From Amblyornis subalaris (Eukaryota > Chordata > Aves > Passeriformes > Ptilonorhynchidae): 64,000 nucleotides of DNA. The notes under the pieces are model-generated. The model was not told the DNA's origin, searched no databases, and worked only from the letters and a program-made list of their open reading frames with translations. Location of the stretch: positions 13,302,181 to 13,366,180 of the forward strand of contig JACAXG010000012.1 of NCBI GenBank assembly GCA_018881555.1, given 5' to 3'. Positions 23,859-36,025 of the stretch are shown here, piece after piece. Within the stretch, counting starts at the first letter, position 1. The number at the start of each line of letters is the position of its first letter. The position numbers and the translations under genes are program-made.

Positions 23859-26800
23859 ATGTAATGGTAATCCAAGATACAGCAGTTAGAAGTCTGATAA
23901 GTCCTCAAACTGGGTGAGAAAAGAGCTACCCCTATTAGGATTTGCTAGAGTTCATTCTGTACTTGATTTCACTAAAAGGGAATGAATAAATTACTAAGCA
24001 TTACCATTTACAGTTCCTAGTTGTTACTTTTTTTCCCCACAATACTGTAAAGCAAAAGTCTAGTAGCATTTCTCACATGCAAATTTTATGACATTCAATC
24101 ACACCACCATATGCTGCTAGCAAGGACAGCAATCTTCACCAGAGAAAATGAATGGCTTCCTTTTCTTTTATTTTTTTCAGGTTCTAAACCAGAACTGCCT
24201 GTGTTTTGCTTTTGATTTTAATTTTTAACTTCTTTGTCATCACTGGGCCCTGTGGAACACATTCTGGATTGGAAGATGTCTATGTAAAGCCAGTCTTGTC
24301 AGATGGGGCTGTGGTGCAGCTGTGAGCGGCTACAGAGGATGTCAATGCATAGTGTGCAGGTGCTCTCTATACAGACTGAGGGTGGGGTTTCAACACTGAA
24401 TCCCATGAAGAAGGCAGCTGCTGCTGCTCGGTTTGGCAAGAAACAAACTAACTTAAAAGACTTCTAAAAGATATTGCTTGAGAAATCAAGATTCAAAGTT
24501 TCAAAGTAATAGGACTACATTACCAACTCATATAGCCTATAAATATAAACAGTTAAATTAAAGCTGCTCTTGATGAATTTAAGACAACATGATGTGGTCT
24601 TAAAGGATTGTAGGCCTTAGACCACATGTTTTCTTAGGGGATGTGGGATGCTACCTAAGGGAAAACGTATTTCCTGACAGCGTGGGTAGCATTAGATTTT
24701 ATATTGAACCTTTCGCTCTGTGTTGTAGAAGCCAAGAAAAAAAAATACAACTCAGCTTTGCTAGATAGCTCCTTGAATTGGTGTTGCTTTCTCTGTTAGA
24801 GAATAATTCTTCACAAGGATTGTCAATGAATTTTAGTAGGTCTGTGGAAACTTAGATTTTAGTAAAGTTTACACCAGAGATAATCTCAGCATTTATTTAT
24901 GATCACTTAGGATTTAAGGGCTGTTTATAAAACACACACAGATATTAACTGTGTAAGTATCTTCATATTCACACTTCATAGTCCAGGAATCAGGAATTAA
25001 AAGTAAATACACATTATTAAAAATTATTATATGGGCACTTGTTTTTCCAAGTCTCCATAATGGGATAAAAATACATGAACTAATTCAGTGGGTGACATTG
25101 CAAAGCATTAAACAGAGTATCAGTGCAGCAAAAAATGGAAGAAGATACCTTGTCTCACTTCCTATGCCCAACTCCATGCAGGATTACAGTACATGTGGGT
25201 GTTGAGCAACCTTAAACCAGAGGTGAAGATGAAAAGACAACTTGACAATGGGAGAAAAGAATATGTAACCCGAAGGGAACATCAGACTTTGCAAAACGCA
25301 TTCCATTAAAAAACAGCTGTTATCCTAACTTGGCATTAAATAGCCATAAGGTTTATCTAAAGATCAAAAGAAATGGTTCTGATATTAAAAGGCAGACATG
25401 ATTTAAACAACTAAAAATAGCCAATGCAGTGTCTTCTCCTCCGGCAGATTAGAAAAAAGTTTTAAAACAAAATGTAGCCGTCAGTTAAACAGTAAGAAAA
25501 CAGAACAGGATTTTAACTAACTTAGAAAACTAAGGGTACAAATCTGAGAAGTTGACTACGATTTTAGCTACTTTTTGGAGCAGGATTACTCTACTGTGAA
25601 AATTGCAGGGTTGTAAGGCTTTCATATTCTCAACTGCACACCATTTAACCTAAGACTTGGTTAGAAACAAAGAATGCAAATAAGGCAAATCATCATTAGC
25701 CATTTACTCTCACACAGAATGAAAAAGGGTTATGAAATGGGTCTATTTGGTAAATTAAAAGAACATGCTGAAAATCTTTTCTGAATTACAGACTTTGGAA
25801 TGAATAAAAATAACATACTGTGCATATTTATGTGGTCTGTGTCTCACTCTCTCAGTTTCCATTACAGATTTCATTTGCTGTTGGCTTCTATGCAGGCAAA
25901 CTCCTTCATGTTCTGCACTGAAGACATAAAGTCATCATTAAAAATTACTCCCCTCTTTTCTCTAAGAGAAAGAACTTCAATTTTATTCTGTTTTTTACAT
26001 ATTCTGATTTCTGCAAGTTCCTATAATTGTGAAAAACAATACTATGTGCTCTTCCTGTCCAAGTGTACCGGTAAAGCAACATTTTAAATACTCTGGCCTT
26101 GTTCTTGTCACCATGAACTGTGACGTAGACAAAGCCCTACAAAACCTATGAACTCAGTACATGTTTTATATCTGCAGTCTTATATATATGGTTACTACAT
26201 TATATACTTATTTATGCTATATAGTATATAAATAATTTCCTTTAAGCCTTCCACATTTCCCTCCCAGTATTCCCAGAAATAATCTGCTGTCATGAGACTT
26301 CAATTTGAACTTTAAGAACTCAATAATGAGAGGGAGTGTTTCACTGTGCTTCGGACAAACATTCAGAATCTTGGCTGCTTTTTGTTGTGGATATTCATTA
26401 TTTACTTATACTTCCATGTAGTCCTATAGTTGCCCAGTGAGATTATTAACACTTGTAAATTTAAATGAGCCATCAATACTAGATGCCTGGATATTTACAA
26501 GAGAAAACACCTGATTCATAAATATTTCTAGCTATTTAACATACAGACCAGCATTCTCAGTGAGGCCTTTTTTCATGAAGAAACATAGGGAATCTAGGTC
26601 ACAGATAAGAAAACTGTCCCTCTCCTATGCCAAATGTCTTCGTAAATATGTAATGTGATATATCCAGTTCATATTAACATATTGCATTATGTTAAGAGAT
26701 TCTTCTACAGAAGTATCAGGCAATTAAAATTTAGCACTGCATTAATTAATCTGACTGCTGGTTCACTACTCCTCACCCCATGTTCTTTCCTTCATTGAAC

Positions 26801-26905
26801 GTGTTACATGGTCAGAAACATATTTTACTTCACTTAACACTGTCCTTTTACTGATGGACCACTGTGCATCAGGGATTTTTCTGCAAAAGGCAGTATGCAT
26901 CACTA
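23859..26905. other. Intergenic, nothing recognised
   Basis: About 3 kb of AT-rich sequence without a supported gene or classified repeat. A TA-rich patch lies near 26180-26240. Confidence 0.5.
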
Positions 26906-26910
26906 ACTTA

Positions 26911-27345
26911 GAACATGAACATTATTTTCCCTATACTAGATCAGACTAAAGGCCCTTCTAGACTCATATTCTAGTTTGAGCAGTGACTAACAGCAGATAC
27001 CTTGGGAGCAGTGTTAGAGCAGGGCAGTTACAAACTGATACTCTCCCAGAGTAAAACTGCTTCTAGCAATTAACAGCTAAGGGATTTCCTAAGCAACAAG
27101 CAGAGTTTCTGTTTTAATATCTTCCAAATGTGATTTTGCACTTCTTTTGTTTGTTTTCCTTGTAACTTCTCCGGGAAAATTCTGAACCTATACAAACAGC
27201 ATTCAGAGCATCCCATGGCAAGGCCCATGGCCTTGGCAATTTGAACTTCATTGTGTTGTGTGAAGAAATAATCCTTTTGTGTAGTTTGACATTGGCACTT
27301 TCTGGTTTCATTCAACGCCCTCTAGCTCAGGGCAGCACAGAACCA
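26911..27345 (-). mobile_element. Ancient amniote CR1 LINE, 3' end fragment
   Basis: Read on the minus strand, this stretch matches in order a CR1 3' region widespread in turtles, crocodilians and birds. The order is a block containing TTCTTCACACAAC (near 27260), a lost stretch near 27130-27220, the AGGAAATCCC and TTGCTAGAAG region (near 27060-27090), the CTGCTGTTAGTCACTGC block (near 26990) and the GGCC..TTAGTCTGATC block (near 26945). A GTTCATGTTCTAAG tail ends near 26911. Overall order and spacing are kept but many bases have changed, so the copy is old. The open frames at 27070-27315 and the start of 27241-27657 fall inside it and are not genes. Confidence 0.8.
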
Positions 27346-28930
27346 TTCCTTATTTATCTCTTTCATTCTTCTTTTTATTTCATTAACCCCTCAAACTCTT
27401 GCTCCAGCATTTGCTTTTCAGGCTGGGGAGCATTGGTAAAATCACTGTTCTCTAAACAAATTGTGATCTCAAAACCTCTGCCAGCTGAGAGACACAGGTG
27501 TAAAATTGCTCTGTGTTCTGGCAACAGCAACCTGGAGAGAAACAGAATGTGTCCCTTCCCATTTTTCCCACAAAAGTGTTCAGCTTGCCACATGTATGGT
27601 CACTGTTTGGTGGACAGAAGATTGATCATCATGCTAGGAACACGAATTACCCTCTGACTTCTAAGATAAATGTAGAATTTACTGAAAGCAACAGTGAGGG
27701 CTGGGCAAGAAATAGGCAGAGAAATACCAGAATATTTAATGTAAGGTATACCTGAATTTGTTCTTCTCAGCAGCATCAGAATTTTTTTCAGTTGTTTCTT
27801 GTGGCTTGTTTTTTGCTGGTGTTTTTTTTGTTTTTCAAATCTTTAAAAATTATAATACAAGATTGCATAACCCTAAAGATCACATGGCTGCTTGAAACCT
27901 TTATGTTGCATAAACAGAATGAGTTTGGACAATATCACTAGAATGTTCAGAATATTTTATTTTGCAAAATTTAGCTGGTTTGATTTTGGTTGTTGGGAAT
28001 AATTGGGCTGAAAAGAAATGAGCTGACACACTCATCAGAAGATAACAAGACACAAACAATAATTTTCTGAGAAGAAAACCTGACAAGAAACAAAGTTATC
28101 GCCTACTGTGTATTTCAAAATAAGATAACCAATTATTTCACTCTGTTCTTTCAAAATACTTCCTAACTTTTCATTTATTGCTCAACATTTGAACTTCAGT
28201 CTAGTCATGAGCTACAGCCTCAGCAAACTTCATTCACACTGAAGAAAGCTGGCATATCATCCCTTCTGTCTGTTCACTCAGCCATACTTAATTCTTTAAA
28301 AAGCTGTGTTCATAAAGGGATATGGACATTTCAAATCCAAACCTTTACTGTTTCAATTTGGTTCTCTATTTCTGGCTCTGCTACATAAGGTGGCTGTCTT
28401 CTGAAATGATAATTAATGCCAAAAAATTAGACAATTTTAAGTAAGAAGAGAATCATCACAGGCTTTAAAAGATGATTTGTCACAAACAAGTCAGCCATCC
28501 CCACCTTATCTGTACTCTTCTATATTTGGCAAATTAGAAATTTGGATATACATGAAGAACAAGAGTTTCAAAATGCTGAATGAATAATCAGGCTCAGATA
28601 TATGTTGGTGCATGGATTTGCTTAACTGTAACCTAAACACTAAGAGATGTGTAGCTTTAGAATTGCTTGTTTTCCCAAGGTTGTTAAAAATTCTAAGTTG
28701 TTTGTATGAGCCAATGGTCCTGCATTTTTTACTGAGATTGCCTACAGTAAATGCTTATTCTGTATGACCTACTGAGATGTAATATTATCACGAAATAAAA
28801 AACTCTCTCAAATATATTAAAAAATTTACTGTATAACCTTTCAAGAAAATTTTTTTACTCAGGTTGACCTTGAATTCGATTTCTCAGGTGTTNCAGCTGA
28901 ATTTGTTTCTCTTCTCTGTCTACAGATTAA
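27346..28930. other. Intergenic, nothing recognised apart from a T/G-rich tract
   Basis: A T/G-rich low-complexity tract lies at about 27785-27837. A single N is at 28893. No gene was supported. Confidence 0.5.
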
Positions 28931-28935
28931 CATAC

Positions 28936-28998
28936 CAGGAAAGCTGCAGATATCGTTTGAGTTTGTCTTGTTTAGCTTTCTCATATTTGCCCCTAATT
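28936..28998 (-). other. Candidate 63-nt internal exon
   Basis: On the minus strand a pyrimidine-rich stretch ending CTTTTACAG precedes 28998, and CTG|GTATGT follows 28936, so both splice signals are good. The 63 bases keep the frame, and in one frame read IRGKYEKAKQDKLKRYLQLS, a charged helix-like peptide. A second frame is also open, and the plus strand has its own CTACAG acceptor-like signal at 28920-28925. I do not recognise the protein. It could be an exon of an unannotated transcript between COL3A1 and GULP1, a fossil exon, or chance. Confidence 0.25.
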
Positions 28999-29620
28999 CT
29001 GTAAAAGCAAGAAAGATATTATGTTTACAGAAGGTCCTAGCTCAGGAAAGCTTTTGCACTTAATGTTAAATACCTGAATAATCCCAGTTAAGTCAGGACA
29101 ATATTTCATAGAAGCGCTACACATGGTTTAAAGCTGTACTTTATGGATTTTTACCTAACCTGTTTAGGCTAAATTTAACATAACCTATTAGGTTAAAAGT
29201 AATATTCTAAATTAAATACTCTAAATCGAATGTTTATTAGGATATGAGCAGCTCTAAGCAAAGAAAAAAATTATGTACTGAATGAATGGGACTAAAATAT
29301 TCATATCATTATGTGGTTTCACTGCATATTTTGTTGGATGTATCAGTGACAAAACCTGCAAGAAGGAATACATGAGTCTACAGGAATACTTTGCTTTTTT
29401 TGTGCAGAGAGCACTTAACAGGCAGCAATGCTGGACTACAACAGAGATTACCAAGACAGTTATCCCTTTGAGCTCCTGCAGACATTGTTCTCTATGTATG
29501 ACATAATTAGAAGAAAAATACAAGTACAATCTAACCAGTAAAAAGTTTCCTATTATCATTATTTATTGTGTATCCTGACAAGAAACTAAAAAGGAGGCTA
29601 AGATAAAGGACTACAATAAC

Positions 29621-29717
29621 TATCATAGAATCATGGAATATCCTGAGTTGGAAGGGATCCACAAGGATCATCGAAGTCCAACTCCTGTCCCTGCACAGGA
29701 CACTCCCAAGAATCAAT
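29621..29717 (-). mobile_element. CR1 LINE 3' end, 5'-truncated
   Basis: On the plus strand the sequence runs ATCATAGAATCATGGAATA, then GAGTTGGAAGGGATCC, GGATCATCGAAGTCCAACTC and CCCTGCACAGGACAC. This is the inverted 3' end of avian CR1, whose sense tail is ATTCTATGAT. The copy is only about 97 bp, as is usual for CR1. The word order AATCATGGAATATCCTGAG is common in songbird copies, which supports a passerine source. Confidence 0.93.
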
Positions 29718-30900
29718 CCATACTGTAATTCATCAATTCAAAAATATTCATATTGATATTTATAAAAATGCACACAAATAACGTGGTCTAAGAGTCTTGA
29801 GAATTTCCCTGGTGTTCCAGTTTGGTAAGGACTTGAAAGAGAAAAAAAAAAATTGTGGCAAATACGAAGTTAAATCCTATGGATTTCTGAATGGCAAATG
29901 AACACCTGAGGTAAAAAGCTTGCATACATTAGACAAAATATTTTTCCTCTCCATTTAGTCCAAGGTTTTTTGGAAGTATGTTTTGTGAAAACCAAAATGC
30001 TATTAGCAGAGACCAGAAGGAATGAACAGAAAGGTCAGTCACGTGCAGCAGCAATAGTTTCTTCCAAGAGCCTCCTGTTTTGGAGGACTCATTACTTTGC
30101 TCTCTCCCACCATAGTCTTTTAAATCAAACTATGTCAGCTGCATGGCTGCCTTCCATACATTCTGGCTTCACAGGAACAGGGGTTGTTGACTTGCCAGAG
30201 TCGTGAGCTGAAGTGTGGGAAGGTTTGTGTCTTATAAAATAATTCAGCTGTGCCAGAGAAAAGTAATAGCCAAAAGTCAGAGGAGTCAGTATTTCTTAAA
30301 ATTAATAAAGCAAGGAAATATCTATTGGGGAGGCTAAGAGCTCTTCATAGACTCGTTCATGCAGAACTGCAAGGCTGTGATACCTGACTATTACACAGTG
30401 CAGATAATAGCTAAAATTAATGAAATGAAAAGTATATTTTAATAATGAATTGGAATCTTAGCAGCATCATTGGACTTCTATGTTTTCTTAGAGGCCAAAG
30501 TGGAAAGTCTAGAACTGCCATAGTGAACTTACATGGACTTTCAGTGTGCCTTCACTGTAGTATCTCAAAGTGTATATATAGATAATTCTTCCAAACATAT
30601 ATGTTAGAGGTGGAAGAATGGAAGAATCAAGTTTTAGATGGGATACCTGTGCAAACCAAAATGTCAGGCAGAAAAATAATCATAGATGCTACATCTTCCT
30701 CTCAGTCACATGCTTTGTTCCTAGGAAACTCTATATTAAAAACCATAAAACTAATTAAGATGTTGTCCATGGAACTCGATACATACAAATGCAACAAAAC
30801 AAATTTAAGGCAAACTAGCCTAGATTTCTGAGAGAAAAAACTTTAAGAAAAGTATTCTGAACATAGGGAGAAAAAGATGACTGTAAGGAACAAAGGGGTC

Positions 30901-30940
30901 TAAAGAAAGAAGATAGAAAGAAAGAAAGGGTGAAAGAAAA
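30901..30940. repeat. GAAA-rich microsatellite
   Basis: Repeated GAAA and AGATAGAAAG units over about 40 bases, imperfect. Confidence 0.8.
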
Positions 30941-31218
30941 GATATCAAGAAGTCTGAATTATTTGGAGGACTTCTCTTTTTTCCTCTAAAGGCTTCAGCA
31001 AGTGAAGTTGGTCTTCTACGCTTGTAATTGATGGGACATCTGTTACTTTTTGGCTAAGCACATACAACAGCAGGACAGGAGAAAGCAAGTAGAGACAATA
31101 AGAAGAAACAGGACTGAAATACTTACAAAATATGTATCTAAGTTTGGAATAGCAACACCGTGGAATAAATAAAACTTATTTCTTCTGTATTTCATAAGAG
31201 ATGACTGGATTATAGTGA

Positions 31219-31239
31219 AGATATATAGATATATATATA
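31219..31239. repeat. TA dinucleotide-rich tract
   Basis: ATATATAGATATATATATA, a short impure (TA)n. Confidence 0.8.
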
Positions 31240-31281
31240 AGATGCCTTTAACATTTATAAACTGGTATAAGGAATTTAGTT

Positions 31282-31320
31282 GTGAATGGAATTTTGTCGT
31301 GAATGGAATTTTGTCGTGAA
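31282..31320. repeat. 17-bp tandem repeat, 2.3 copies
   Basis: The unit GTGAATGGAATTTTGTC occurs at 31282-31298 and 31299-31315 without mismatch, followed by GTGAA. Perfect identity suggests a recent duplication. Confidence 0.9.
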
Positions 31321-34131
31321 AGTACAAAAATTACAGCATCATTGTTTTGATTTAATTACATAATAATCAACTGTCCCATAGAACTCTGCTAGAAGTCAAA
31401 CGTCACCTTTTCTTAGTCTGTGTCTCCTCACACATGACCGAACCCAGGGCAAAACTCAATAAGCTTTGTTTTGTGGCAAGAAAAAGGAGATAATAACAGG
31501 ATGAAAAAAATCTTATTTCCACTCATGTCTTATCCAAGATATGGAGATAACTTTGGCCTTATCCTCTGCCCACCAAAATGTTGCTACATAAATAAAAAGA
31601 CAGATACATGAACAAAAAGAACTCAATTCACATTTAGACCTTAAAAAAAAATATTGGAGATGATAAAGGCTACAAATACTTTTTCAATACTTAGGCTTCA
31701 CACTTTTATTAAAAATCAGCCCTGTCCTATTGTTCCTTCCTGCATTTCCAGCAAAGCAGTAAATCGGAATGTGCTACTTGAAAAGTTAGTTAGAGAAGTC
31801 CAAGTTATTTGATGGCATTTACAGAGATTTGGCTCATACTTAAATTATATACTGTATTTAAATATTTAAGAAAGAGAGATCTATGCCATNATACACAAAA
31901 ATTTTAAGCAGTATTAAGGGGAAAAAGGTATTTTAAAAAATAATTCATTATAATTTTCATAAACTTGGAAAACTGTCTCTTAAGTGACAAAATAATGCAT
32001 CAAGACACCTTGTATTTCATTTATGCTTAAAAACTCCACAACCAAAGAAACCTATTAAAAGGCACTCTTCAGGGTTGCTTAGTTCTATTACTTGCAGACA
32101 GTGTCTTAATGAGAGAAAAGAACAGAAATGTCTGCCTTTGAAGATATGGCCAGTTTTACATTCCTGAGCATCTTGCCCATGATTTCAGGGGATAGGATGC
32201 TTCCAAAGGATTTTCTTCAAGTACTTAATTTCTACTGTAGTGGAATCTGACCAAAGACTGTTTCTGTTTTCTCATTATGAGTCTGATAATTTTAAGTAAA
32301 AAATTAGTGAGCACTAAAAAGTATGGCTGTACTTTTCAAAAGACAAAGAAAAAAACGCTAAGAGAGAATCAGAATCTCATACTGTGTGTAACCTCCCTAG
32401 CACAGATCCCTTGAGCAAATACCTGGGTCAATCCAAATACTTGCCTGAAAGCTACAAAGATTTTAGCACTCATGGATACCCTGACTGATTCTTCACAATC
32501 TCTCAGGAATTATGCTGTGCCGACCACTTGGAAGCAGGAATGGCTACTGGGCAAGACATGAAGGTTGCCTCTTGTTGATTGAGCAAACAGTACTTACATT
32601 TCTTCTGGCTCTAGACTGTATCCAGAGCATTCTGGGTGTGTAACTCTGAATGAGGTTCATGCCCTGGTGGCTCTCTCCTTCTGGCATAGGCCTGCGAGAC
32701 TGATGTTCTGCAAGTGCTGCTGTTCCTGTCTCACTCCCATCTGGCCAACTAGTTAAAGAGACTCAGATTGTCAGATTACAACTGTGTGCTGTAAAAGTGT
32801 GGTTTTTACATTTAGATTGCTTGGCCAAATGTGTCTGTCATTCTCCACTCACAAAAACAGTTAAAGGTTGAAAAAAAGCAGCGAATAGAGGTGATGGTTA
32901 TACTTGGCTGATGTAAGAGCTTTCCTATACCTCTGCAATGGTCACTTTTAATAGAAAAAAAGGTAATAAAAGTTGCAGTGACTTGGAAATCACGTGTAGA
33001 GGTAGATCTAAGCCACAGGATGCACGTTTGTGTTATATTTCAGTTCCTTACCATACAAATTTGAGAAAGTTTAGTTCTGTGATTCGGCTCATGGTGAAGC
33101 AGAGGAGCTTAAGACTTTCAGTTCACAACACAGTAGTCCATATGAAGACCAGGGGCTGATCTCTTCTTCTTTGCAGTAAAGAGGCTTAATGAAAATTACA
33201 GTGGTGCTGAGCATGAAGGCATTGTGAAGGCTGAAATTAATGTTCAAATCTGTCTCTTCCCCTCTATTCCCACTTACATGGAAGGACAAAACTGCCTCAA
33301 CATCATATCTGACAGAACTATGTTGTCATGAGGCAGCACATCAAAGCAGCAGCTGTAGCTTCAGCCTGGTTTCCCCTTATGTTTGCTTTTGATGTACACT
33401 GGGGGGTGATGGAGGTGCTGAAGGCAGAAAAAATATGAAATGCTAAGAGAAATGTGTGATATTTATTTAGGACATTCTAAGTGATGGAACCTCAGACTAT
33501 TCTTTTTTCTTCACAGATGCCTATTTTCACTCAAATATTTTAAAATTATTGCTTTGTCTTTGTCATCTTCCATCTTGCTTCAGAGGAATTTCAGAGGTTC
33601 TGCCTAGAACCAACATAAATCAAGAAGCTTCATTTCAAAGTGTCACTGTAATACCAAGCAAGACTGATTACTGCAAGAAAATGCGGTTGTTAATGTGTAT
33701 TATAAAAACCAAACAACCAAACATGACAGATTCTCTGAGACATATTTGAATTGGGTTTGAATGGATATAAGCTCAGTGTATTTAGGATATTATTCAGTCA
33801 AATTTGGCCACCCAAGTAAGAGTGAAATACTGAAAGGATGTGAACCAAAGTCCTTTTATTCCTTTCTCAACTAATTATCAAGGAAAGATAGGCTAATAGA
33901 GAACAGATGCATGCATCTGCTCAAGTGCTAGGAGCAATGGCTTGTATGACATATTTGAGAAGCCAAAATAAGATAGAAGCTTGATCACAGTGTCCAAATA
34001 CATGACTATATATACCAAAAATGCAAAATGTTGAACGAAATTACTGAGACAAACAATTTAATTGTAAACATCATATTGTATAAATAGACAAGAGAAAGAA
34101 AAGAAATGAGAAATGCAGAGGAGGGAAGGAA

Positions 34132-34167
34132 ACCAAGACACTTAGAAACACCAAGACACTTAGACAA
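34132..34167. repeat. 18-bp tandem duplication
   Basis: ACCAAGACACTTAGA at 34132-34146 recurs at 34150-34164, giving two 18-bp units that differ only in their last bases. Confidence 0.85.
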
Positions 34168-34584
34168 TGGCCTAAATTAAATGGTATTTCGCCGGTTTTA
34201 CATCTGAAATTATAAACCCTTATGCAATATTGAATCACGCTTCAATCTAATAAAATTAACTTGTGTTCCAAGTAGAAAGCTATGGAATACTTGAATGTAA
34301 ACAAATTAGAAATTATTCTGATTTATTAAAAGAATGACTCTGTGTCCCATGTGGCAGCTTTGAGACATGCACTTACAACAGAGAGACCTCATTGCAAGGG
34401 GAATAAATAATGGAACAACCTAAACAGATTTAGAGCAGTGTTAGTTCCAGGAGCAAAGACAAGAATTTTCTATGCCTCTGAAGTGATCTTTTCCAAGCTA
34501 ATGCATAAAAATAAGTGCTTAGATTTTTTTCTCACAACTTGATATACCTAACACAGACTTTGGAACAAAACAGTACTCAGGTAA

Positions 34585-34646
34585 GAACAAAAAACCAAAC
34601 CAAACCAACACCACCAAAACAACCCCAAATCTCCAAAACCCCCCAG
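34585..34646. repeat. A/C-rich tract with AAACC units
   Basis: Runs of AAACC and CAACACCACC. Such tracts are common simple sequence in bird genomes. Confidence 0.75.
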
Positions 34647-35237
34647 AATTAGAACATGCATTGCTTAAGGGAAATGAGTTGATGCTGTAACTCAGATCAA
34701 GTAACATAAGCTACAAAGGAAGACAGGCAGTCACTTCTCTCTCCGGGTAAGGAAAAGTGTAGGTGAAATTGTTTGTGTCTTGCAGTAGGAAACCAAGTTC
34801 TAGAAACTTTGAATCTTGTTTTAACATAAATTTTACTTCAAACACTCATAAAAGATTTCACTGGATTTCATTAGTGTCCATTGAAACTATGAGGCCAATA
34901 CTGGACTAACAGCACACTGTGAAAACAAAATCCATCTACAAGCTTGAGAGATGCAGCAAACAAAATATAATTGGGTTTGGATGGCAGTATCACTTCAAAA
35001 AGGACTGCTTGCCCATATATATGGATTACATCAATATTTCTTTTATAGCAAACAAATTTTCTGAAAACCAAATTTAGTCACAAATCTGTATCTTTTTATT
35101 AAGACTTATTCGGGCTATGGTCATTTTAAATGCCAGACAGGTGGACCATAAAAATTTTAGTGCTTTTATCTTAAATAATGATTTACATAACTTAAGATGT
35201 CGTTGCAGTGGCTTAATATTTCCTATAAACGTTTGAG

Positions 35238-35263
35238 ATATATATATCTATCTATATATATTT
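35238..35263. repeat. TATC/TA microsatellite
   Basis: Mixed (TA)n and TCTA units over 26 bases. Confidence 0.8.
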
Positions 35264-35970
35264 ATCACATTACCTTTTCATATCTATTATGCAGAGGGGA
35301 CTACAAATAAAAAAACCATTTTATGACAATGAACATTAGTCTCTCAGCAAAGGTGTCTTCCTATTTGCACAAATGACAGAGGTTTGGAGACTCCAGCAGG
35401 AATAAAGGAAGAGCCTTTGGTATATAGACAAAAGCACTGACGAGGCCCAAGGTAACCAAAGACGAAAGTTTCTCCCAGGGGGAAGGAAAGGCACGAGTCC
35501 TTTCAGGCTAATAAGGAAGTGGAAAGCCCATCCGCAACACTCTACCTAACACTTAGAGCAGAGCCTTCGCTAAAGCCTTTAAAAATAAACCTGTATAAAC
35601 AAGAGTCAAAAGTGCCCTCCTGCAGAATGTACGTGTACTCTTGCATGCATGTTCTGTATAGAGATAGGGAACTCCTTTGGCCTTGTTTAAACTACCACAA
35701 CTATTAAAAATTTAGTGTTCTCAACTTCCCAAGAACGCGGTATATGTGCTCCTAGAGCACGCACTGCACTGGGGCTGCCTTGTGTTTAGTTGTTCAGCTG
35801 ACTAGTTCTTGGATCAAAATCAAGTCTGGTTAGAAAACAGGCTCTGAGCTATCCAGATAAAGGCAGTTCCGGACATGCAAAGAAGAAGTGCATAAGGTAC
35901 GTAAAGAACTGTAATATCAAACATCAAACAAGAAGATGCCTAGGTGAAAACTGGCAGCAGCTTCTACTCT

Positions 35971-36025
35971 ATTTGTTTGTTTGTTTGTTTTGGTTTTTGT
36001 GTTGGGTTTGGTGGGGTTTTTTTGT
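35971..36025. repeat. (TTTG)n followed by G/T-rich tract
   Basis: About five TTTG units, then a G/T-only stretch ending in T7. Confidence 0.85.

Noticed and set aside
27241..27657. 138-codon plus-strand frame with a hydrophobic start
   Set aside because: Its first third lies in the inverted ancient CR1 fossil, and the rest shows no domain.
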